The notes under the pieces were generated by a model, which ran no database searches, was not told the origin of the DNA, and worked only from the letters and a program-made list of their open reading frames with translations. 64,000 bases of DNA, taken from Azospirillum oryzae. GTDB lineage: Bacteria; Pseudomonadota; Alphaproteobacteria; Azospirillales; Azospirillaceae. How positions within the stretch are numbered: position 1 is the stretch's first letter; each line of letters opens with the position of its first letter. Location of the stretch: the NCBI RefSeq assembly GCF_008364795.1, contig NZ_VTTM01000009.1, positions 202,928-266,927 of the forward strand. The letters run 5' to 3'. Of the stretch, positions 50,233 through 58,611 are shown piece after piece. A program made the translations under genes and the position numbers.

Positions 50233-50961
50233 TCAAGGTCTTTGGGGCACGCGCGGGCCGCTCACCGAAACGGTCTCTGCCCCGGTGACGGTGCCGGTGA
50301 CGACGGTGTTGCTGGCGATGTTCATGACGCGCACGGTGTCGCCGACGCCGCCCTCCTGCAACGCCCGCCCGCGGGCGGCCAGCAGCAGCGCGCCGTCCTC
50401 GTAAACAAGCGTCACCGGCCGGTTGCGCTGGACGACGATGGGGGCGCCGACCGAACCGACCTGCACCAGCCGCCCGGTGGAGAGCTGGCGGCGCGGCGAC
50501 TGGCCGATCAGCGCGTCGGCCGAGGCGATGAAGCCTGCCCCGGCGCGGTCGAGCGACAGGCGGATGGTTGTCAGGTCGGACGCCTCGATGATCTCGCCCG
50601 GCCGGATGCGGCGGACCGGCACCGGCATCGTCACTTCGACGTCCGCCCGGCCGCTCAACTCCACGACATGGCCGCCGCTGAGGATGCGGGCCTGGAAGAT
50701 GCCGGTTCGGGGATCGAGACCGATGTCGCGCACGGCATCCACCGGCCCGTCGAAGGGCCGGCCCAGCGTCAGCGCCACCTGGGCGTCCGGCGGGACCGAG
50801 GGACCGAGGGTGGCCAGAAGCTCCTCCGCCAGCCGCGTCTCGACGGGATTGGGGGCCGGACCGGCGCCGGAACCGGCGGCAGCCGGGAGGGGAAGCGCCA
50901 GCATGGTCCCGAGCATCAGCGTGACCAGCGGCCGGCGGAAGGTGTGCCGCACAATCGTCAC
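50233..50961 (-). CDS. flgA: P-ring assembly chaperone FlgA
   Basis: 242 residues with signal peptide ending in AAAG, and a SAF-type C-terminal domain (RRIRPGEIIEASDLTT ... IGQSPRRQLSTGRLVQVGSVGAPIVVQRNRPV) as in FlgA. Helps FlgI form the P ring. Its start overlaps the flgG stop by four bases. Confidence 0.93.
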   Translation of the reverse strand: MTIVRHTFRRPLVTLMLGTMLALPLPAAAGSGAGPAPNPVETRLAEELLATLGPSVPPDAQVALTLGRPFDGPVDAVRDIGLDPRTGIFQARILSGGHVVELSGRADVEVTMPVPVRRIRPGEIIEASDLTTIRLSLDRAGAGFIASADALIGQSPRRQLSTGRLVQVGSVGAPIVVQRNRPVTLVYEDGALLLAARGRALQEGGVGDTVRVMNIASNTVVTGTVTGAETVSVSGPRVPQRP

Positions 50962-51743
50962 CGCATGTTGGTCATGGTGGAGGCCATCTGGTCGCCGGCC
51001 TCGATCACCTTGGCGTTCATCTCGTAGGCGCGCTGGGCGGAGATCAGCTCGGTGATTTCCTGCACGACGTTGACGTTGGAGGATTCCAGATATTTCTGGC
51101 GGATGGTGCCGAAACCGGCTTGGCCTGCCAGCCCCTCCTGCGGTTCGCCCGATGCCGGGGTGGCGCGGAACAGGTTGTCGCCCAGCGCCTCCAGCCCGCT
51201 GTCGTTGACGAACACCGTCATCGCCAGCTGGCCCTGGTTGACCGGCTGAGTCTTGCCGTCGACATAGGCCAGCACCTCGCCGGAGCGGTTGATGACCACC
51301 TCGCGCGTGCCCTGCGGCACGGTGATGCCGGGGGCCACGGTGAAGCCGTCGGCGGTGACGATGGTGCCCTCCGGCGACAGCTTGAAGCTGCCGGCACGGG
51401 TGTAGACGGTCTCGCCGCCGGGCTGGGTCACGTTGAAATAGCCGCGCCCCTCGATCGCCAGATCCAGCTCGTTGCCGGTGGAGGTCAGGTTGCCGGTGGT
51501 GTTGATGCGGTTGACCGAGGTCGGCCGCACGCCCAGCCCCACCTCGACGCCGGTCGGCACGATGGTGCCCGAATCGGTGGACTGGCTGCCCTGCCGGCGC
51601 TCCGCCTGATACATCAGGTCCTGGAATTCGGCGCGCGAGCGCTTGAAGGCCGTGGTGTTGATGTTGGCGATGTTGTTGGAGATGACCTCGACGTTCATCT
51701 GCTGGGCCATCATGCCGGTGGACGCGATGCTGAGCACGCGCAT
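50958..51743 (-). CDS. flgG: Distal rod protein FlgG
   Basis: 261 residues, the standard FlgG length. N-terminal STGMMAQQMNVEVISNNIANINTTAFKRSRAEFQDLMYQ and C-terminal NVVQEITELISAQRAYEMNAKVI (in parts) are diagnostic. 23 bp after flgF. Confidence 0.97.
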   Translation of the reverse strand: MRVLSIASTGMMAQQMNVEVISNNIANINTTAFKRSRAEFQDLMYQAERRQGSQSTDSGTIVPTGVEVGLGVRPTSVNRINTTGNLTSTGNELDLAIEGRGYFNVTQPGGETVYTRAGSFKLSPEGTIVTADGFTVAPGITVPQGTREVVINRSGEVLAYVDGKTQPVNQGQLAMTVFVNDSGLEALGDNLFRATPASGEPQEGLAGQAGFGTIRQKYLESSNVNVVQEITELISAQRAYEMNAKVIEAGDQMASTMTNMR

Positions 51744-51766
51744 GGACGGACTCTCCCTTTGGAGCT

Positions 51767-52498
51767 TTAAGAGGATTTGCCGAGGCGGTTGATGGCGGAG
51801 CGCAGAAGGTCCTGCCCGTCGTCGACCATCTTGGTCACCGCCTGATAATCGCGGGTCAGGTCCATCATCCGGCCGATCTCGACGATGCCCTGCACGTTGG
51901 AGCGCTCGACCTTGCCCTCCACCAGCCTGGTGTCGGGGGCGGGGCGCGCCTCCATGCCGTCGGCCGGTTCGAACAGCAGGTCGCCGGTCTGCTTCAGCGC
52001 CTGCGGATTGTCGAAGCGAAAGACGGCGATGCGGGCGATCACGTTGCCGTCGGCCGACAGCAGCCCGTCCGACCCGATGGTGATGGTGCTGCTGTCCGAC
52101 GGAATGGCGATCGGCCGGCGGCCGTCGTCCAGCACCGGGTAGCCGTTGGGGCCGACCAGCGTGCCGTCGGCATCGCGGCGCAGCCGGCCGTCGCGGCTGT
52201 AGCGCACGCCGTCCGGCGTCTGCACCGACAGGAAGCCGTCGCCATCCAGCGCCACGTCATAGGGGTTGCCGGTCTCGGTGAAGGCGCCGGCGCGCAGGTC
52301 GGTGTAGGTGGAGCGGTCGATGGTGAAGGCGATGCGGTCGGTCGGCTTGCGCCCGCCGGCCTCCATCGCCGCTTCGAACAGGGTGCGCTCGCCACGGAAA
52401 CCGACCGTATTCATGTTGGCGACGTTGTTCGCCACGACGTCCAGCTGCCGCCGCAGCGCCATCTGGCGCGACAGTCCGATGTAAAGCTGGTTCTCCAT
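51767..52498 (-). CDS. flgF: Proximal rod protein FlgF
   Basis: 243 residues. N-terminal LYIGLSRQMALRRQLDVVANNVANMNTVGF and the C-terminal NVQGIVEIGRMMDLTRDYQAVTKM support FlgF. Heads flgF-flgG-flgA-flgH-fliL-like, with its promoter 32 bp upstream. Confidence 0.95.
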   Translation of the reverse strand: MENQLYIGLSRQMALRRQLDVVANNVANMNTVGFRGERTLFEAAMEAGGRKPTDRIAFTIDRSTYTDLRAGAFTETGNPYDVALDGDGFLSVQTPDGVRYSRDGRLRRDADGTLVGPNGYPVLDDGRRPIAIPSDSSTITIGSDGLLSADGNVIARIAVFRFDNPQALKQTGDLLFEPADGMEARPAPDTRLVEGKVERSNVQGIVEIGRMMDLTRDYQAVTKMVDDGQDLLRSAINRLGKSS

Positions 52499-52529
52499 CG
52501 CCGAACACTCCGGTTTTGAACTCCGCCTT

Positions 52530-52561
52530 AATCTGGACGAGGCAGTTTAAAGCCGGGTTTC
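52530..52561 (-). promoter_or_regulatory. CtrA-type promoter of flgF
   Basis: Minus strand: GAAA-N7-TTAA (52561-52547, centre CCCGG), N11, CAGATT (52535-52530). One half-site is weak. On the plus strand the same core lies about 80 bp before the TPR-protein gene, but no fitting -10 follows. Confidence 0.6.
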
Positions 52562-52642
52562 AACCTGAACCGTTCCGGTGGATGCCTTGCCGGTCTTGGT
52601 TTGGGTTTGGCGATCATTTCGATAAAATGCGAGACGACTGTG

Positions 52643-55033
52643 ATGAAACGGCGCCCGGAGAACGCACTGACGCTTGGATCGACGCTGGTTCTCGCCCTGC
52701 TGTCGGGGACGGCGCAGGCCGCGACCGTCCGCGCGCAGCTGGGCGACCATGGCGACTATTCGCGGCTGGTGCTGTCGGTGCCGAAGGGAGTGGCGCCGGT
52801 GGCGGTCGTCGACGGCTGCGTGTTGCGCATCAGCGTGCCCGATCCGCTGCGCTGGCCGCTTGCGAGCCTTCGCGACAGCTTCTCCCGCCGGCTTTCGGAC
52901 TTCGTGACGGCGGACGGCGGACGCAGCCTGACCGCGACGGTGCCCTGCGGCGCGCGGGTGGCGAGCGTGATGGAGCGCCGGAACCTGATCGTCGATGTCG
53001 GCGGACCGCCGGTTCCGGGGGTTAAGCCGGGGGTGACGAGGGATGGGGCGGTGGAGGCGGTGATCGCCAATGATCCGGTGCCGCAGGTTCCGCCGTCTGT
53101 CGGTGTCGCTGAGGTGGTCGAAGCGCTGAACCCCATCGGTACAGCGAATGCTGCACCTATCACTCTCCCGCCCCCGGCAGAGTCCCCTCTCCCCCCCGGG
53201 GAGAGGGGGATTGTGCCTACCCCACCCCTCCCCGTCGTTGCCAGCCTGGAAGGCGAAATCCGCGACAGCATCCAGCAGACCCTGCGGCAGCTTGAGCGCA
53301 TGCCGGAACGCACGCCGAAGCCCGCGCCGCAGGCCGCCGAACCGCCCAAGCTGCCGGCGCCGCCGCCCATAGCCGCGATGGATCTCGCCGGCTGGGCCGG
53401 GGAGGATTTCAACCACAGGCGCGAGGCGCTGCAGGTCGCCGTCGAGACGGCGCAGGGTCGTGCGCGGGTCGAGGCGCAGATCGCGCTGGTCCGTTTCCTG
53501 CTCGCCCGCGCCATGGACGAGGAAGGACGCGCGGCGCTGGAAACGGCGGCCAGCCTGTCGCCGGCACCCGATCAGCGCTATGCCCTGCGCATCCTGGGCG
53601 ATGCCTTCCGCGCGCTCGACCGTGAGGATGCGCCCGACGACAATCTGTTCGTCCAGCTGCCGGCCGGCGCCATGCCCGACCACACCGTCTGGCGCAGCGC
53701 GGCGCTGGCGCCGACCCGCTGGGCGGCGGCGAAGGAAGGGCTGCCCATCGCCCTGCGCCGGCTGCTGGACTATCCGGCCGACCTGCGCAGCCGGCTGCTG
53801 ACCACGCTCGCCGCCGCGGCGGACGAGGCGGGGGACAGTGCGGCGCTGAACCTGATCGTGCTGGAGATGATCACCGTCGATTCCGTGGGCATGGCCGACG
53901 GCCGGCTCGACTATTTCCGCGGCCGGCTGGCGGAGCTGAAGGCGACGCCCGATGCGGCACTGGAACGCTATGACGCCGCGGCAGCCGTGCGCCGCGGTCC
54001 CTTCGCCCGCCGGGCGGAGGTGCACGCCATCGAATTGCGCCGCGGCCTGGGCCGGCTGGACGAGGACGGCGCCATCAAGGCGCTGGAAGCCCTGCGCTTC
54101 GCCTGGCGCGGCGACGACATCGAAACGGATGCGTTGGCGGCACTCGGCGGCGCCTATGCCCGCAGCGGCAGGACCGACGCGGCGCTCGACATCTTCGGCC
54201 TGCTGGGACGGCGCTTCGGCGCCACCGCACGCGGGCGCGATGCGCTGACGGCCGGGCGCACCCTGCTGACCGCCGTGCTCGACCGGCTGGAGCAATCGCC
54301 CCCGGGCGGGCTCTATGCGCTGGCGCTCCAATCGCGGCACGGGCGGCTGGTGACGCTGGCCGACACTGCCGACGGCGGACTGAGGCGACGCCTCGCCGGC
54401 CTGCTGCTGCGCGACGGCTATGGGTTGGAGGCGACCCGCATTCTGCATGCGTTGACCGAACGGGCGAGCGGTCCGCGCCGGGCGGAGCTTGGCGCCACGC
54501 TGGCGCGCGCCCTGATCGACGGCGGACGCGAGGGGGAGGCGCTGGACGTGCTGGCCCGCACCGGCGGCTCGGGGCTGGAGCCGGAACTGGCCGAACGCCG
54601 GGCGCTGTTGCGGGCCGACGCACTGCTCGGCGACGGCGACACCGTGCGGGCGCTGGACGCGCTGCGGGGGTTGAGCGGGGCGGAGGCGGCGCGGCTGCGG
54701 GCACAGGGGCTGTTCGCCGCCGGGGAATGGCGGGCGGCGCGAACCGCCTTCGCCGAACTGGCCGCCGAAAGGGAGGCCACAGGCGCGGAGCCGACGGCGG
54801 AGGATCTGGCTTTGCAGGGGCTGTCGGCCTATCTGGCCGGCGACGCCGATGCGACGCGCGGTTTCGGTGCCGCGGAACGCGCGCTGCTGGCCGGCACCCG
54901 CTGGGCCGGGCTGCTGGACGCGCTGACCCCGCCGCCGGCCGACGGGCCGTTGCGGGCGGAGTCGGTGGAGCGCGACCTTGCCACGGCGGACGCGCTCGGC
55001 CGGCTGACGCGGGCGTGGAAGGGGACTCGCTGA
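52643..55033 (+). CDS. Large periplasmic TPR-like protein next to motA
   Basis: 796 residues from ATG 52643. Signal peptide ends in TAQA. Residues 27-120 have an AMIN-like strand pattern (VRAQLGDHGDYSRLVLSVPKG, LIVDVGG); 121-240 is Pro-rich and includes a repeat-derived SPLPPGERG; 250-790 is a solenoid of helical repeats rich in Ala, Leu and Arg with TPR spacing (ALAALGGAYARSGRTDAALDIFGLLGRRFG). No MotC is otherwise present; position before motAB and the periplasmic location make it a candidate for that job or for another stator or T-ring role. Inference only. Confidence 0.7.
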   Translation: MKRRPENALTLGSTLVLALLSGTAQAATVRAQLGDHGDYSRLVLSVPKGVAPVAVVDGCVLRISVPDPLRWPLASLRDSFSRRLSDFVTADGGRSLTATVPCGARVASVMERRNLIVDVGGPPVPGVKPGVTRDGAVEAVIANDPVPQVPPSVGVAEVVEALNPIGTANAAPITLPPPAESPLPPGERGIVPTPPLPVVASLEGEIRDSIQQTLRQLERMPERTPKPAPQAAEPPKLPAPPPIAAMDLAGWAGEDFNHRREALQVAVETAQGRARVEAQIALVRFLLARAMDEEGRAALETAASLSPAPDQRYALRILGDAFRALDREDAPDDNLFVQLPAGAMPDHTVWRSAALAPTRWAAAKEGLPIALRRLLDYPADLRSRLLTTLAAAADEAGDSAALNLIVLEMITVDSVGMADGRLDYFRGRLAELKATPDAALERYDAAAAVRRGPFARRAEVHAIELRRGLGRLDEDGAIKALEALRFAWRGDDIETDALAALGGAYARSGRTDAALDIFGLLGRRFGATARGRDALTAGRTLLTAVLDRLEQSPPGGLYALALQSRHGRLVTLADTADGGLRRRLAGLLLRDGYGLEATRILHALTERASGPRRAELGATLARALIDGGREGEALDVLARTGGSGLEPELAERRALLRADALLGDGDTVRALDALRGLSGAEAARLRAQGLFAAGEWRAARTAFAELAAEREATGAEPTAEDLALQGLSAYLAGDADATRGFGAAERALLAGTRWAGLLDALTPPPADGPLRAESVERDLATADALGRLTRAWKGTR
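53184..53208. repeat. CCCCTCTCCCC palindrome inside the TPR-protein gene
   Basis: Perfect 11-bp arms (53184-53194 and 53198-53208) with a 3-base loop. Encodes SPLPPGERG in frame. Same family as 37640 and 48926; an insertion of an intergenic repeat into coding sequence in the Pro-rich linker. Confidence 0.8.
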
Positions 55034-55050
55034 CCTTTGGGCCCTGATCC

Positions 55051-55082
55051 GTAAAGCCGCTTTAAACGGCGGGCGGTAGCGT
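55051..55082 (+). promoter_or_regulatory. CtrA-type promoter of motA
   Basis: GTAA (55051-55054)-N7-TTAA (55062-55065)-N11-TAGCGT (55077-55082). One mismatch from the TTAA-N7-TTAA consensus. Fifty-four bp before the motA start. Confidence 0.72.
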
Positions 55083-55136
55083 CGGCGGACTGTTGCGCCC
55101 AATCGCGATGGCTTTTGCACATCCGGAGAAGAAGAC

Positions 55137-56024
55137 ATGCGCTTGATGTTCGGGTTGATCGCGGTGTTCGCCAGCGTGCTCGGCGGCTTCTATGCCATGG
55201 GCGGACGGATGGCGGTGCTGTGGCAGCCGGTGGAGATCGTCATCATCATCGGCGCCGGCATCGGCGGCTTCGCCATCGCCAACAGCCCGGCGGTGCTGCG
55301 CGACACGCTGCGCGCGGTCGGCGCCATCGCCCGCGGGCGGGCCACGCCCAAGAACGACTATCTGGACATGATCGCGCTGGTCTATGGCCTGCTGCGCGTC
55401 GCCAAGTCCAAGGGCATGTCGCAGATCGAAACCGACATCGACAAGCCGGCCGAAAGCCCGCTGTTCACCCAGTATCCCAACGTCCTGCGCTATGACCGCT
55501 GCATCACCTTCCTGTGCGACTATCTGCGCCTGATCGCGCTGGGGCAGGACAACCCGCACGACCTGGAATCGCTGATGGCGGAGGAACTGGACACGCTGGG
55601 CCGCGAGCTGAACCAGGTGCCGAAGGCGTTGCAGAACCTCGCCGACGCCCTGCCGGCGCTGGGCATCGTCGCCGCGGTGCTGGGCGTCATCAACGCCATG
55701 GGCGCCATCAGCGAGGCGCCGGAGGTGCTGGGACGCATGATCGGCGGGGCGCTGACCGGCACCTTCCTCGGCGTGCTGCTGTCCTACGGCATGGTCGGCC
55801 CGATCGCCAGCGCCGCCCGCCAGCGCCGCGAATCGGAACTGAACATGTATTTCTGCATCAAGGCGGCGCTGTGCGCGTACCTGCGCGGCAGCCCGCCGCA
55901 GGTCTGCGCCGAATATGCCCGCAAGGTGCTCTACACCGACATCCAGCCCAGCCTTGCCGAGGTCGAGGTCGCAACCACGCTGTCGTCGCAGGCCAAGGCC
56001 CGTGACGGCCGCCAGGCGGCGTGA
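55137..56024 (+). CDS. motA: Stator protein MotA
   Basis: 295 residues, the alphaproteobacterial long form. Four membrane segments; GGFAIANSP, LPALGIVAAVLGVINAMGAI, and GGALTGTFLGVLLSYGMVGPIA are the conserved channel parts. It forms the proton channel with MotB. GGAGAAGAAG precedes ATG 55137. Four codons after its end motB starts. Confidence 0.97.
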   Translation: MRLMFGLIAVFASVLGGFYAMGGRMAVLWQPVEIVIIIGAGIGGFAIANSPAVLRDTLRAVGAIARGRATPKNDYLDMIALVYGLLRVAKSKGMSQIETDIDKPAESPLFTQYPNVLRYDRCITFLCDYLRLIALGQDNPHDLESLMAEELDTLGRELNQVPKALQNLADALPALGIVAAVLGVINAMGAISEAPEVLGRMIGGALTGTFLGVLLSYGMVGPIASAARQRRESELNMYFCIKAALCAYLRGSPPQVCAEYARKVLYTDIQPSLAEVEVATTLSSQAKARDGRQAA

Positions 56025-56030
56025 CCGGCC

Positions 56031-57041
56031 ATGCCGCGCAAGACCGCCCTCCCCCCGATCATCGTCAAGCGCCATCTCGGCAGCCATGACGAGGAAGAGC
56101 ACAACGGCACCTGGAAGCTGGCCTATGCCGACTTCGTGACGGCGATGATGACCTTCTTCCTGGTGATGTGGCTGATGAACATCACCACGACCGAGCAGCG
56201 CAAGGGCATCGCCGACTATTTCAACCCGGTGGCGGTGTCGCAGAGCAATTCCGGCGCCGACGGCATGCTGGCCGGCCGTTCGGTCGACAAGACCGGCTCG
56301 CTGACCACCCCGAATGCCGCCGGCGATCAGGCGAGTCCGGTGGCCTCCCCGCCCGTCGTCGCGTCGGTCGGCGACAGCGACCGCCAGCCGGCCGGCCGCA
56401 AGGACCCGATGCCCCACCCGCCCGGCGGCACTGTTCCGCCGGTGGACCTGCTGCGCAGCGCGACGGAGAGCGCGCCGCTGACGCCTGCCGCCGAACAGCC
56501 GGCGCCCGGCGTCAGCGCCACCCGCGCCGAGCTGGAGGCGCTGCTCGACCGCCAGTCCTCCGAACTGACGGAGCGGGTGGCGCTGGAGACGCTGGAGCGC
56601 GACCTGCGCCAGCGCATTGCCGCCGCGCCGGATCTGAACGCCCTGCAGGGCAGTCTGGTGATCCAGCAGGTGCCGGAGGGCCTGCGCGTACAGCTGACCG
56701 ATCAGGCCCGCTTTTCGATGTTCAAGGTCGGGTCGGCCCAGATGAACGAGCCGGGACGGCGGCTGATGCGGATGGTGGCGTCGGCGCTGGCGTCGGTGCC
56801 CAACCCGATCGGCATCACCGGCCACACCGATGCGCTGGGCTATGCGCCGGATGCGAAGTACGGCAACTGGGAACTGTCGAGCGACCGCGCCAACGCGGCA
56901 CGGCGCGAGCTGATCGCCAGCGGCATTCCGGGCGGACGCATCGTCCGGGTGGAGGGGCGCGCGGATCTGGACCATTTCGGAGCCGGCGGTCCGCTCGATC
57001 CCAGCAATCGGCGGATCAGCATCACGCTGCTGCGGCGGTAG
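56031..57041 (+). CDS. motB: Stator protein MotB
   Basis: 336 residues. Proton-accepting Asp in WKLAYADFVTAMMTFFLVMWLMN (about residue 34), plug and linker (60-160), and an OmpA-like peptidoglycan-binding domain with ITGHTDALGY and ELSSDRANAARREL at the C-terminus. Anchors the stator. Gap to motA is 6 bp. Confidence 0.97.
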   Translation: MPRKTALPPIIVKRHLGSHDEEEHNGTWKLAYADFVTAMMTFFLVMWLMNITTTEQRKGIADYFNPVAVSQSNSGADGMLAGRSVDKTGSLTTPNAAGDQASPVASPPVVASVGDSDRQPAGRKDPMPHPPGGTVPPVDLLRSATESAPLTPAAEQPAPGVSATRAELEALLDRQSSELTERVALETLERDLRQRIAAAPDLNALQGSLVIQQVPEGLRVQLTDQARFSMFKVGSAQMNEPGRRLMRMVASALASVPNPIGITGHTDALGYAPDAKYGNWELSSDRANAARRELIASGIPGGRIVRVEGRADLDHFGAGGPLDPSNRRISITLLRR

Positions 57042-57061
57042 GGGGAATTGGAGGCGTTAGA

Positions 57062-57164
57062 CCCCCACCTATCCTCCCCCGCTGGGCAGGGGAGGGACTG
57101 CCGCTGAACGCCGACAAGAGTCCAATCCCCTCCCCTGCCCAGCGGGGGAGGGTCAGGGTGGGGG
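57062..57164. repeat. Inverted repeat pair with perfect 24-bp arms after motB
   Basis: Arms at 57073-57096 and 57128-57151 are exact complements (they start CCTCCCCCGCTGGGCAGG), with an outer CCCCCACC (57062-57069) paired to GGTGGGGG (57157-57164). Same unit type as 40569-40699. Possibly also acts as the motAB transcript end. Confidence 0.85.
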
Positions 57165-57230
57165 CAATCGAAGCCGACACCCAACCAAATAAATCCCCAA
57201 ACATTTTAACAAAAACCCTCTCCTTTTCCT

Positions 57231-57262
57231 TTAAAGCCCCTTTAAAACCCCTTCGCTACCGT
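57231..57262 (+). promoter_or_regulatory. CtrA-type promoter of flgE
   Basis: Perfect TTAA (57231-57234)-N7-TTAA (57242-57245), N11, TACCGT (57257-57262) within GCTACC, close to the Caulobacter -10 GCTANAWC. The best copy of the motif. Confidence 0.8.
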
Positions 57263-57341
57263 TAACCCCGCCAGTCATCCGCGGAGAATCCCGGAACGCA
57301 CAACCCCCTTCCGTTCGACGGTTGACCAGAGGATTCCAAGG

Positions 57342-58586
57342 ATGAGCCTGTACAGCGCCATGCGGTCCGGTGTCAGCGGCATGTCCGCGCAAAGCTCGCG
57401 CCTTGCCGCCATTTCGGACAACATCAGCAATTCCCAAACGGTCGGTTACAAGCGGGCCACCGTGGATTTCTCGACCCTGGTCACCGCGCCCGGAAGCCGC
57501 AGCACCTACACCGCCAGCGGCGTGCAGTCCGCCACCCATTATCAGGTGCAGCAGGACGGCACCATCATGGGCACCGGCTCCGCCACCGACATGGCGATCA
57601 GCGGCAACGGCTTCTTCGTCGTGGGCAACAAGGCGTCGGGCACGCCGGAATATTCGCTGACCCGCGCCGGCAGCTTCCTGCCCGACGAGACCGGCTTTCT
57701 GCGCAACAACGCCGGCCAATATCTGGAAGCCTGGAAGCTGAACCCCGACGGCACCATGCCGAACGTCAGCAATTCCCGCTTCGACGATCTGCAGTCGGTC
57801 AACATCGGCAACCTCGTCTATGGCGGTTCCAAGACGACGACGATGGATTTCTCCGGCAACCTGCCGGCCCAGGCCGCCGCCGGCGACAGCTTCACCAGCA
57901 GCCCGACCTTCTACGACGGGCTGGGCAATCCGCTGGACCTGTCGCTGACCTGGACCAAGACCACCAATCCCAACGAGTGGACGCTGACCGCCACCGGCCC
58001 GGCCGGCTACACCGTCGGCGGCGCGCCGGTGACGCTGACCTTCGCCGCCACCGGTCCCTATGCCGGAAAGCCGGTGGATGCCGGGGGCCTGCCGCTCGAT
58101 CCGATGCCGGGCATCACCGTCACTTCGCCGGCCACGCCGACGGCCGACAGCTTCGGCGTGTCGCTCGGCAACCTCACGCAGCTGAACGGCGATTATGTGC
58201 CGACCATCACCGGCGACGGCGCCAAGGTCGGGCAGGTCACCTCGGTCGACATCGACGACAGCGGCAAGCTGTGGGTGATGTACGACAACGGCGCCCGTCA
58301 GGCGCTGTACCAGATCCCGATCGCCACCGTCACCAACCCCGACGGGCTGGTCGCCCAGGACGGCAACACCTACACGCTGGGGGCGGAGACCGGGACGCTC
58401 ACGCTGGGCGCCGGCAAGCAGGGCGGGGCCGGCACCGTCGTCGGCAGCGCGCTGGAGCAGTCGAACGTCGACATCGCGACCGAACTGGTCTCGCTGATCG
58501 AAACGCAGCGCGCCTACTCGTCCAGCGCCACCCTGGTGCGCACGGCCGACGAGATGGTTGAAGAAACCACGCGCCTGAAGCGTTGA
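57342..58586 (+). CDS. flgE: Hook protein FlgE
   Basis: 414 residues. N-terminal SGMSAQSSRLAAISDNISNSQTVGYKRATVDF and C-terminal NVDIATELVSLIETQRAYSSSATLVRTADEMVEET (in parts) match FlgE. Middle domains have Thr/Gly-rich repeats. Forms the universal joint. AAGG just before ATG 57342. First of flgE-flgK-flgL-flgI-flgJ-flgN. Confidence 0.96.
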   Translation: MSLYSAMRSGVSGMSAQSSRLAAISDNISNSQTVGYKRATVDFSTLVTAPGSRSTYTASGVQSATHYQVQQDGTIMGTGSATDMAISGNGFFVVGNKASGTPEYSLTRAGSFLPDETGFLRNNAGQYLEAWKLNPDGTMPNVSNSRFDDLQSVNIGNLVYGGSKTTTMDFSGNLPAQAAAGDSFTSSPTFYDGLGNPLDLSLTWTKTTNPNEWTLTATGPAGYTVGGAPVTLTFAATGPYAGKPVDAGGLPLDPMPGITVTSPATPTADSFGVSLGNLTQLNGDYVPTITGDGAKVGQVTSVDIDDSGKLWVMYDNGARQALYQIPIATVTNPDGLVAQDGNTYTLGAETGTLTLGAGKQGGAGTVVGSALEQSNVDIATELVSLIETQRAYSSSATLVRTADEMVEETTRLKR

Positions 58587-58611
58587 GCCCAGCACAGACG
58601 GAGCCCCGGCC

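Larger units (their letters stand above)
57042..57341. other. 300-bp region between motB and flgE
   Basis: No gene. Holds a large inverted repeat (57062-57164) and then a T/C-rich track leading into the flgE promoter (57231-57262). Confidence 0.8.
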
